Assembly (NCBI GenBank): GCA_009602725.1
Contig: WELB01000027.1
Location: forward strand, 829,121 to 882,184
Direction: 5' to 3'
Source: Spirogloea muscicola
Lineage: Eukaryota; Streptophyta; Zygnematophyceae; Spirogloeales; Spirogloeaceae
DNA length: 53,064 nt
Numbering within the stretch: position 1 is the stretch's first letter; each line of letters begins with the position of its first letter. A program made the translations under genes and the position numbers. Under the pieces are notes generated by a model. The model did not search any database, was not told where the DNA came from, and saw nothing but the letters and a program-made list of their open reading frames with translations. This document shows positions 23,301-32,629 of the stretch, one piece after another.

Positions 23301-26300
23301 TCCTGTAAGCATGCTACCAATGCTAAAGCCTAAACCCCAGACCCTTAGATTTCCCGCAGTGACAATTACTGCATCAGAATGAAGCACGTACATGCCTATG
23401 CCATATTTTGTCCCCCACAAAGGCAGCTTAGAGTGATAGTTCGGACACCTATACTCTGCCAGCCTCTCACAGGCAGACTGTGTGATAAGCAGCTTTGGCC
23501 AGCATGTATGTTTACCATGGACCTTGTCACACCGATGCACCTGACAACATCATGAGCCCTACCGCTAAATGTCACTGATGTCTCTATAGACAGCTGACAC
23601 ATGCCATTAGTTACGTGGCAGTGACGCCTCTCGGAACAACCTGACTGAGCAGCCGTTTCCTTCTTATGTGACTGGCCTCACAAACCTGCAGTTGCTGTAT
23701 GTTCACACACTATAATGGACCCCGCAAGTGCTAGTCTTGCGGGCAGTGGTGGCTATGGACTGTCTGGCCGAGTGCTTGTCAATCTTGTTGTCCAAAGCAG
23801 GGCCACCCTAGACATTGAGAAATGCTGTTTCACCTGGCCATTGAGCAGGCTGAGCGTCTCATTGCAGGATACTCAATGGCAACAAATTCAATGGAACAAT
23901 ACCAGCAAGTCTTGGGACAAGCCTCAAGAAGTTGACTTTGTTGTAAGTGGTGATCCTTTCCAACTCAATAGAGTCACGATACTGCTGTTGTTTGTTTCGT
24001 CTTTGGTTTGCATGCCATTGTAAGTGCCGTTTCTGTACCAAGGTGTTAGGCATTTTGTTTACCCCTCAATTTTTGAAACACCAAGCAACATAAGTACTCA
24101 CAATGCTGAGAAAATACTTCTGCCCTGCAGGCGCTTAGATGACAACCGCCTTCAGTGGAGCTTCCCCATGTCACTGATTCCCCTGATAAACATCACAGCT
24201 CTCAAGACACACAGTGTGGCCTCAAATTACCTTACCGGCATGCAGCCCAATATCACAGCCAAGGGGGTGTTCCCCAACTTCACAAAGAACTGCTTTGGCT
24301 TCACTACAGGCGGTCACATGCCTAGTGCAGGCCAGAGGGCGAATGTTGAGTGTCAGCTATTCTATGGTGTTCCTGTGCCACCACCACCTTCTCGCCGCCG
24401 CCACCTCCACCATCCCCACCTCCACCACTTGGTAATCGTCCAGCACTCACAATTGCAAGGTGTAGCCAGAGGTGCACCAGCTCTACAAACAGGTCCTGGC
24501 CTTCTAATCTGCATGACATGGCAGCTCCCTCACTTTGTCGTGTCTTGGCAGCTGAGTGCACCACAGAAGGAAGTACTACAGAATGCCCCAATGATGTAGA
24601 TTTTTCCAATTCCGACTGTGCTTCCGTTGTATGCAGGTGAGCAAGGACTTCTCTTCACATGTATATCACAAATAAATATGATTTATGCTTGACGTGTGCA
24701 TATATTGCTAGCATAACCCAGACCGTAGCAGCTCAAAGCAGGCCCTCTGGGAATGGCTCCTTATGAAGACCTGACCTCTGTGTGCGCATGGTGCTGCAGG
24801 AGTGGGATATGCGTGCATGTCTTCCAGCCTGCACAAAGTCCTTGCAGAAACTACCCCGCATGTTACCCACTTGTTTGGCGTGATGATCCTCAGTTCTGCC
24901 AGCAGGAGCTTTCTTGTGATGGGTACTTGACTGCCTTTTACTCGACGCGCAGACATGCAAGCAGGCTTGATAAGACTTGCTTAGCACGTGGATGTGATGA
25001 GCAACAGAAGGGCTGTGGCTATGTGCTCAGCCGTCTTGCCATGCTTTAGTACAAGGAATGAGTGATCCATTTGACAAACCACTTATGCACGTCGTGGAAC
25101 AAAGGATGCCGTGTCAAAAGGTTGGCCGCAAGCTTGCAGAATGGACCAGTGTTTTCCCTGAGTTGCTAGGTGTTCTCTGAGGTGGAGTCGACTTCCACTT
25201 ACAGGAGTGGATGAAAAGTATTGACAGGTTCATCCGTCTGCTGCAGGAAGGGGAATTGCGTGACACAGCAAGCAATCGATGGTGCCCTCTGTTCTGGAGC
25301 TTTTGACCAATGCCAAGATCATCTGTGCAGGTTGTTCATAGCAAATGCAGCATCTCATCCCACTGCGACATTGATGTCATGTTGCAGTACTTTGCCATGT
25401 CCCTTTGCAAGTCACATGTGACTTGTAGCCATGTGTACGAGTCTAGATTGATCATCATTCATTAACGTGGCAGCCTGACCATGAAGAGATGTGCTTGTCC
25501 ATGTAACTTCACTTCTGTTTGTCTGCAGGAATGGCACTTGCACAGCCTTTCCACATCCTGGAAGACCGTGCAAGAATGCTTTTCCATCGGATGGAATCTT
25601 CAGTGGAATCCTGGTTGTTACCATCTTACTTGCAACAGGTAAAAACAGATGCTACTACCAAGCATGAGCTTGTAGTGTGCTTCGACACTCCCCTCATCAC
25701 ATCATCAGCACACATCCGATGCCATGTCGTGGCGAAGGTCTCAAAGCTCTGTGTAGGTCAGATCCTGGATGCTTCTACAATCTCATGTAAGTACTTCCAA
25801 CAGGCTAAACTCAATTTCGACTGTTCTGTTACTTCTGTCATGCTGCGTCGTGCGGAGGTGAGCAGCAGAGTGCTTACTGATGATCACTGTGGTTCTCTCT
25901 GCTCAGCACTGGGGGCTGCTATACAGTTGTCTTTGCAAACAATGAGACCTTGTGCAACTCTACCTCTCTGCCAAACTGCAAGACAAACTACTGCAGGTGC
26001 TGCTCCACTCCCTTCCTTTCATGTCATTTGCTTTTTTCTCCTATCCTTGATATCGATTGGCAGCAAGTATTCGGGCATCAGATAGAGCCCTTTGTGCTGA
26101 CTCGTGGTTACTGAGCGGGTCAGCTTAGCAGCAGGTGATGTATATATGTCAATGTGCTTGCCTTTGTACGTGGCCACACGGGCCGTCCATCACTTACTTT
26201 CCACTCCACTGCTTAAGGAGCTAGTAGAATCACGCTACATGAGAAAGGCAATCTGGTCCCATTGGCAAAGACAGGAATTGAGCTAGCTCTGGAAAACGGT

Positions 26301-27406
26301 ATCACATTGCAGTGGGACTGGCTTCTGTGGTACTCAAGTATACACCAGCCCAGACAACACATCGTGCTCAAGCCAGTGCATGGAGAAAATTTGCAAGTTG
26401 GTGAGAGCGACTCCACTATTCTTGTCCAAATTGTCAAATTGCAGAGTACTGGATGCAGAGGCTTCGTATCTTAGATGACATTTGTATACATCTCCAGCCT
26501 TACGCTTCACGATTTTGCTGAAACATATGGCAGTCTCTCTGCTCAACCTTAAGTCAATCCTCGACTCTGAAAATCGTCTTACAGGGAAGGAGTCTGCACA
26601 GCAATCAAGAACAAGCCAGACCACATTCTCTGCGACACATTTGATAGGGGAGCCTCACCTCTTGCAGACCCCAACCATCCAGGCTATGATTACAACACAG
26701 AGCCCCCACCAGTTTATGATTACTACGATCATGACCACGAGTGTGTCTCACTGGGATGCTAGTAAGTTCTTCTATCCTACAAGCAGTCCACTAACAGGGA
26801 GAGCAAGGCTTCAACTCTTCGGCTAATGAAAGCTGTGGTGAATTCTGCTATTGAATCTCTTCCGAGCCAGGGAATACACCACTTTCACATGCATCAGGAT
26901 GGCTACAATGCCGTGTGACAGAGAAGCATAGTCCTGGAAATGGGTTGTTGGAAACTACGGCCATGCTTTTGCTCTCCACACAGACTGCACATGCAAGGCT
27001 TCAATGGAGTAGCAAGCGCAGCTGGAAGGTGCTCCTATCCAAGTAATCCCAGAGACCTCACGAAATCATTGCAAATTTATTGTGGTGCAGTCAGGGCTAC
27101 TGTGTGGGGCGAGGTTACCTGCCAAAGGGCACAACATGTGGCGACAGATATGAATGTGGAGAGAATCGTGCTGGCGTATGTTGCACTCGTTGTGACGGCC
27201 AAGGTCACTGCTCCTATGAAGGGAGTGCTGGAAATTACTGCTCTTTCTGTGGTTTTAAAGGATATTATGCATGTGATCCAGACGGACATTGCGAGTCAAA
27301 TCCTTATGGTTGTGGCTGTACTGCAAGTGGCTACTGTCAGGCACTGACCTCCTTGCCTCAGTCTCCCAACGGTTACCAATATAGTGGTCATACGCTTCCT
27401 AGCTAG
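20387..27406 (+). pseudogene. Secreted LRR / proline-rich / cysteine-rich protein gene, right arm, frameshifted
   Basis: Inverted duplicate of 8037-14917. Signal exon MAVAPAALALLLAA (20387-20429); exon 2 from 20675 (ATVAAALQLPATSSED); cap exon 21467-21626 (LATWKGTDPCANC, CAWYGITCD); repeat exons at about 21747-21818 (LINLGINTVIPYNIGNL), 22006-22075 (HLYGNQLFGQIPTSIGSL), 22337-22408 (NNSLNGPIPTSIGNL), 22727-22797, 23055-23126, 23240-23305, 23620-23697 and 23868-23941 (GNKFNGTIPASLGTSL). Exon 24131-24636 holds the last LRR part and the proline run. Cysteine-rich exons follow, ending in CCTRCDGQGHCSYEG and the stop at 27404-27406. Most donors fall after the second base of a Leu codon, so repeat exons are interchangeable. 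Against the left arm: one base missing near 22752 (GGGGAAAT reduced to GGGAAAT), a shift inside the proline run near 24393, one base missing near 25352 and ten bases missing near 25590. A LINE tail has entered an intron at 26062-26210. Confidence 0.75.
26062..26212 (+). mobile_element. Group B LINE 3' fragment inside an LRR-gene intron
   Basis: gtattcgggcatcagataga followed by a decayed VLTRGY-stop (to 26114) and the group B tail (gcgggtcagcttagcagcag ... ttgcctttgtacgtggccac). The left arm runs straight through the equivalent point (about 9300-9335), so this piece arrived after the duplication, or was lost cleanly from the other arm. Confidence 0.8.
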
Positions 27407-28085
27407 TTGTGCCACCTGTATGGCTATGTTGTATACTGCCATACAGATGCTGTATTCAAAGCCCGCAGTGCCCTATACCAAGAAGACCTCATGAAGGTCT
27501 TTGCTTGGACAATATAGGCCTAAGCCTACAGAAAGCAAGCAAACAAGCTTGGAGCAATTGCTTCAGTATTGCGGCAAATGCTCTTGCAACAAAAACCGAA
27601 GCATAAGCGCAAGCAGCTTTGCAGTCAGTGCCGAAGTCTGTCAATGCTGCACCCAGAAATGATTCTGCATTTCTGGGCTAGGGAAGGTCTATCTGCCTGT
27701 TCACAGGTGAATGCAATATCTACCACGTGACTGGACTGAAGAGTCTGGAACTTTTTCGGCTCAGCATGGACCACCTTAGCACAGGGTCCATGAGTGTGAG
27801 GACTGCCTGAGCAGAGCAGCGCCACTGCTGATACAAGCAAACAATCTCATCAAAGCAGTATTGGCGTTCAGCCATGTCACATTCCGACCGGTTGTTTACG
27901 CCAAACGGTGCTGGTAACGCTACATGTAGCTGTCGGCAAGTTCACGGAAATGGAAAAGGTACCAAAGCCGCTAGCCGCTTGACGGGGAAAAGAAAGCGGC
28001 TGCTGATATGAAAGAATCGGCTGTGAAATGCCAGCCAGATGCATACAGGTGTTCATGACGGAGCCAAAGGCTAGGCAGACAGGGC
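27407..28085. other. No recognised feature
   Basis: Beyond the LRR stop the two arms share only about a dozen bases (ctagttgtgcc) and then differ. I see no coding sequence, tail hairpin or repeat here. Confidence 0.6.
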
Positions 28086-28089
28086 GCCC

Positions 28090-28740
28090 TCAATACCCCC
28101 GTGTCAGCAGTAGGAAGTCAGATGAGCTGAGGGGAGGAAGAGCAACCCCGCTGCGCAAGCCAGAGGCTGCTGCAAGGGCGCGACCAGCGCGGCGGTGCAA
28201 AGCAAGCGCTTGGGAGCGCTGCAGGGACATAGACAGTCGCATACGGTAGCAGGACACCAGACCCAAAGGCACCGAGCCACCGGGAAGGGCAGCACCCTGC
28301 TCCCGGCGCCGCTGGTCAGCTTGAGAGGCCAGCAGCGAAAGTAACGAGGACCACCGACCCCCGTAACACCCATGGATGTCCATGGCCAGGGGGTAAAAGG
28401 TATCACCCGCCGGGTGGTCCTTGTACTTGTGCAGCTTCTTCCGTTCGGCTACCTTCACAGCGTAGCCGGTCTCAGAAGTAATGGGGCCCTTCGTCCGGAA
28501 GCTGTCGGTGAGGACAACGTCCATGAGGAGCCGCTTGCCACCTCCCAGGGGGACGCCGACCAGATCGACACGCCTCGTCCGAGGGACCCCATTGCGGAGG
28601 AGGATGGGCATCACCCCAGTGCTCTCCAACGCCACTTGATATCCCGCCTCCTTGACGATGCCATACATGGCGTCACGTAGGAGGTTGTGGGAGCCCGTGC
28701 GCTCACTGCCTTTGGCACACCTGAGCATGTGGTCACCCAT
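28090..28740 (-). mobile_element. Group E LINE, best-preserved C-terminal open frame
   Basis: A 216-residue open frame on the minus strand. It has the end of the finger (MGDHMLRCAKGSERTGSH), LRDAMYGIVKEAGYQVALES, then RTRRVDLVGVPLGGGKRLLM and DVVLTDSF (endonuclease-like), GYAVKVAERKKLHKYKDHPA, LAMDIHGCYGGRW, CYRMRLSMSLQRSQALALH and the C-terminus SSSDFLLLTRGY with stop at 28090. No stop or frameshift interrupts it, but the upstream reverse transcriptase is absent (28741-28880 is unrelated GC-rich sequence). Most likely a 5'-truncated copy. Confidence 0.85.
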
Positions 28741-28879
28741 GAGCAGGAAGAAGCCCGCCCAGGCGCGGGCGGTTTCACAGCCCCCTCTGCTAATATCTTT
28801 GACATCAGCAGCCGCATTCCTTCACACTCACATTCCTCGCCAGGCCCCGCCCGTGCCACAGCCCCCCGGGAGGTGTGGT

Positions 28880-28990
28880 GGCACGGGAGAAGCAGGAAGC
28901 GCGGCCAGACTCACTGGTGGCTGGGAAAGGCCAGCCCAAAAGAATGGACAAAGTCTGAAAGGGAGAAGCAATACAAGTCTTTGGCCGAGA
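28880..28990 (-). mobile_element. LINE tail
   Basis: On the minus strand: gactttgtccattcttttgg followed by gctggcctttcccagccacc, the hairpin variant also seen at 34697 and 35217 (plus). It truncates the 5' side of the TIR-element relative at 28995-29313. Confidence 0.65.
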
Positions 28991-28994
28991 CCCG

Positions 28995-29313
28995 GCCTGG
29001 TATTTCGGACCGGTGAAGGCCGAGAGCAACCTTGCCTGCTGCCTGCCTGCCGCAGCCGCCGTCGCAGCTTGCTGCGGGCCTGCTGCGGAGAGTCCGTGGC
29101 GCTTTCCCTCGGGGACAGCTTCCCGGCTTGTGCCTAATAATTGGATTCGCGGCCTGACAGCGGCGCCACAGGGCCAGTCTTACGCTACACAGATGCGCGC
29201 GTGCTTCGCGGTGTAGAGGGTTGGCTCCCAAACCCCTACAGCCGAACCCAACAAGGACAAGGACTCAACAAGGGCAACGCACCTTTGATTGCTTGTAGGG
29301 GCAGGTTGTTACA
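28995..29313 (-). mobile_element. Truncated copy of the 32766-33311 TIR element
   Basis: From gaccggtgaaggccgagagc onward this segment matches the reverse complement of 32766-33025, including caaacccctacagccgaacc near 29229. It ends aggttgttaca at 29313, which corresponds to the terminal inverted repeat (ggttccttaca) of the intact element. The other end is cut off by the LINE tail at 28880-28990. Confidence 0.7.
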
Positions 29314-29404
29314 GGCCAAGTAAGATACATTGGTTGCCAGGGGTGAACAATGGCATGTTGCAGTGATAAGCACACTCACCTGTATGAGTGTTCAATGAGG
29401 TGTG

Positions 29405-29990
29405 TATGCAGTGTAACGATGTTGACATGTCCAGAATAGTCAGTGCAGCAGGGAAAGCTTGACAAATGCCTGGAGACTAGACACCTCATCCGGCTGACAA
29501 TGAATTGACTGTCAGTGTCGCAGGAAACTGGTGCTGGCGCCGGTACGGCGACGGGAGGCGGCAGCTGTGCTGACTACCTTGGCGGCATCGCTAGCGGTCG
29601 TCAATGTTGACGTGGACCACGCGGACAATCACTGCCACTCCGACGGTGTCAGTGCCCGGTCAATAGCTACTGATAGTCTGTTGTCCACATCAACATTGAC
29701 GACCGCTTTCGACGCCGTCAAGGTAGTCTACAACGCTGCCGCCTCCCATTGCCGTACCAGCGCCAGCACCAGGCTGTCTCGCGCGGCACGACTCCGGGTT
29801 GCGCCGCTCTCAGCTCGAGGAAGGGATAAATTCCCCCAGTCGTCAGCTTTGAAGAATCCCGTCTCCAGGCATATGTCAAGCCTCTCCTGCGGCACTGACA
29901 GCCTAGTCATTGTCAGCCAAATGAGGTGTCTAGTCTCCAGGTATCTGTCAAGCCTTTCGTGCGGCACTGACATCCTAGTGATGGATATAT
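29405..29990. repeat. Fold-back (imperfect palindrome) element
   Basis: Bases about 29526-29625 (gctggcgccggtacggcgac ... agcggtcgtcaatgttgacg) are the near reverse complement of about 29684-29785 (cgtcaatgttgatgtgg when reversed). An outer part, 29430-29525, pairs with 29868-29985. The right outer arm contains a direct tandem repeat of roughly 72 bases (tctccaggcatatgtcaagc, then tctccaggtatctgtcaagc). No convincing protein is encoded, so it resembles a fold-back or MITE-like element. Confidence 0.75.
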
Positions 29991-30063
29991 CGTTACATCC
30001 AGGGTTGATAGAGAAACAGCGTGGCTTGTTTAGATACCACGAACACCATGCAAAGTCATACTT

Positions 30064-30370
30064 CAATCCAACGTGTTGTTTTCCCATCTACTTATGGGCT
30101 CATCATTTTTGCGACGTCGAGTGTCAGCTTGTCTGCAGCGAGCTCAGGCTCATGCGTTGCATCAGAAAGCTGGTCGAGCCTTGGCTGGTAGTTCAAGAGC
30201 TTGTCGATTGCCGTCCGGTATTCGAGCATCAGTTAGCGACCTCTATGTGCTGACTCATGGTTACTGAGCGGGTCAGCTTAGCAGCAGGTGACGTACATTT
30301 GTCAATGTGCTTGCCTTCTTACTTGGCCACACATGGCCTTCCCATCTCTTAATACACACGTTTTCGCTCG
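30064..30370 (+). mobile_element. Group B LINE, C-terminus and tail
   Basis: SFLRRRVSACLQRAQAHALH, QKAGRALAGSSRACRLPSG and IRASVSDLYVLTHGY-stop (30265), then the group B tail to about 30365. It is almost the same sequence as the minus-strand copy at 3560-3951. Confidence 0.85.
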
Positions 30371-30609
30371 CTGCAGGGAAAGAAAGAGCGCGCCCAAAGG
30401 GATGGACAAAGTCTGAAGGAGACGGATGGTGCAGAAGGCAAGGTACAAAGGTGAAGCGCGGCCTGCAAGGAGTTTATGGGCTGGCATTTTCTAGTGCGTT
30501 AGGAGTCTGTGACCGGCTTGCCTCGGCAATTCTCCGCTAATTTCCTCATAGCATTTTCAGGCCCGTTCGTAGCTGCTTAGCGCTTTAGGCCCCTCGGTCG
30601 ACTTTTTTT

Positions 30610-30905
30610 CCCCCAGTCATTTGCACCCCTTGGAACCTTTGTCACTTCTTCTCGGGCTGGCTTTTTACAGCCCTTGCCCGTCGACGTCGACGTACATGGC
30701 GCCTTTGGCACCAAATTGCTTGACCTGCTTCACCCCCTTGTGCGGCGAGCAGCGGCCCGCAGCCATGGGCAGCAGGGCGAGCAGCCTGGCTTCAATGTCG
30801 CCGGGTCCTTAGCTCAAGTCTTCCGGATGCGCTTGGCCATCTCTTTGCAGCGGTCCCTTGCCTTCGCGGTTCACTTGCGCGCAGGCCGCGCTTTGGCACA
30901 CAATG
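30610..30905 (+). mobile_element. Group D LINE fragment
   Basis: A tail hairpin (gggctggctttttacagccc) lies at 30655. From 30674 the plus strand reads VDVHGAFGTKLLDLLHPL, QQGEQPGFNVAGSLAQVFRM and RLAISLQRSLAFAVHLRAG, closely matching the group D copy at 34021-34531. It is cut off at about 30900 by a minus-strand group A copy. Confidence 0.8.
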
Positions 30906-31440
30906 AAACAAAGCAGCTACGAATCACTCAGTAACCCCTGCTAAGCAGCCGCAGATCAGAGATGCTAGGCTCCTGGAAGTGGGTCCCCTGGCCAGAGCCA
31001 GAGGCAGCAGCGAGGGCTCTGCCGGCACAAAGGTGCAGCGCGCGGGCCATAGACCTCTGCAGCGAGACGGCCAGGCGCGTACGATACACTTGTGCCAGCG
31101 ACCCGGCTGCAGGAAGTCTACCGGCTCCCCATGAAGCGACGGGCGGTGGTGTGGCGGGCGAGCTGGGTGAGCAGCTCGAGCCACCGAGCGCCCAGCGCCA
31201 CATGGGTGTCAACTGCCAACGGGAAGAACTCGTCTTCCCGCGGATGGTCGGCGTACTTGAGCTCTTTAGCCCGAGCGGCGCAGGCGACCGCATACCCAAC
31301 CTTGGTGGCACATTGGGCTGGGTGTGCGGTCGTACGCGTAGGTGGTCAGCTCGTCCAGGAGAAGACGTGGCCCGCCGGCCTGTGGGGTGGCCACCAGGTC
31401 TACGCGACGGGCGTGGAGACTGTCGGCCCACATTATTCTT
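30905..31440 (-). mobile_element. Group A LINE, endonuclease to C-terminus
   Basis: Minus strand: HARRVDLVATPQAGGPRLLL, DELTTYAYDR, then in other frames GSLAQVYRTRLAVSLQRSM, ARALHLCAGRALAAASGSG and SISDLRLLSRGY-stop at 30930. Frame changes between these pieces show decay. The start of its group A tail is at 30930-30905. Confidence 0.8.
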
Positions 31441-32130
31441 TGGGCTGGCTTTTCCCAGCCACCAGTCAATCGGGCCGCGCTTTCGTTTCCAGCCCCTATC
31501 CTTAATGGGCGAGCACTTTCTTCTTTTGGCGGCGGCCTCCGGCTTCCGTCAGGGCGATTTCTTTCCGCCTGCGAGCTACTCGGGGCGCTGGGCGCTGGGC
31601 GCTGCTCACCCAGCTCGCCCGCCACACCATCGCCCGTCGCTTCCATGGGGAGCCGGTAGACTTTCCTGCAGCCGGGTCGCTGGCGCAAGTGTATTGTATG
31701 CGCCTGGCCGTCTCGCTGCAGACTATGGCTATGGCCCGCGCGCTGCACCTTCGTGCTGGCAGACAGTGCTCGCCCATTGAGAATAGGGGCCGGAAAAGCC
31801 AGCCCAAAAAAGAATCAACGAAGGACGAGACGGGGGCCAGGGGAAGCGCTAAGTAAAACAAGCACACAAATTATCAAAGCAGAGCCCTCGCTGCTGCCTC
31901 TGGCTCTGGCCAGGGGACCCACTTCCAGGAGCCTAGCATCTCTGATCTGCGGCTGCTTAGCAGGGGTTACTGAGTGATTCGCAGCTGCTTTGTTTCTTTG
32001 TGTGCTTGTTATCCTTAGCACTCCCCCTGGCCCCCTTCTCGTACTCTGTTCATTCTTTTTTGGGCTGGCTTTTCCAGCCCCTACCCTCAATGAGAGAGCA
32101 CTTTCTTCTCCTTGCTGATGTCTTAGCACT
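31440..32130. mobile_element. Nested LINE fragments, both orientations
   Basis: Plus: tail hairpin at 31443, a D-like piece (GFRQGDFFPPASYS, about 31535), then A-like TQLARHTIARRFHGEPVDF in another frame at 31610-31670 running to about 31760. Minus: tail (tgctcgcccattgagaatag, reversed) at 31760-31850. Plus: SISDLRLLSRGY-stop at 31940-31973 and a full group A tail to 32130. Confidence 0.75.
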
Positions 32131-32149
32131 CCGGCTTCTTCAGCCGGAG

Positions 32150-32590
32150 CCAACCTTTTGGGTTGGCTTTGCCAGCCCCTCTTCTCCATATGGCGGTGCA
32201 CCGCCTCCTCGGCCTCCACCCACCCTGCCTCAGTGGAGTACAGCAGCGTGAGTACGGAGAGCGCGGTCCCGGCCCGGCATCGCTGGCAGCTCACATGCTC
32301 AGGTGCGCATGGGGCGGGGAGCGGACAGGAACACACGACCTGCTGCGGAATGCCATGTTTGGCATCTTTGTCGAGGCCGGTTATGCGGTGGCGCTCGAGA
32401 ACACCAGCGTCATGCCTCCTTAGCATCTCCGACCTGCGGCTGCTTAGCAGAGGTTTCTGAGTGATTCGTAGCTGCTTTGTTTCTCTGTGTGCTTGTTTTT
32501 CTTAGCTTCCCCTGGCCCCCTTCTCGTACTCTGTTCATTCTTTTTTGGGCTGGCTTTTCCAGCCCCTATTCTCAATGAGCGAGCACTTTC
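32150..32590 (+). mobile_element. LINE finger-region fragment, group A C-terminus and tail
   Basis: 32190-32423 encodes GVQQREYGERGPGPASLAAH, MLRCAWGGERTGTHDLL, RNAMFGIFVEAGYAVALEN and TSVMPP, intermediate between groups A and E. It breaks abruptly into SISDLRLLSRG (32430-32456) and a group A tail to 32590. The internal deletion joins the finger region directly to the C-terminus. Confidence 0.75.
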
Positions 32591-32629
32591 TTCACCTCCG
32601 ACCGCTGGGGCGGATGGACGCATCCGCCC

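Noticed and set aside
25519-25640. Transmembrane segment (GILVVTILLATG) in the right LRR copy
   Set aside because: It arises from a frame shifted by a ten-base deletion; the left copy reads a Cys-rich sequence (SECYHLTCNR) at the same place.
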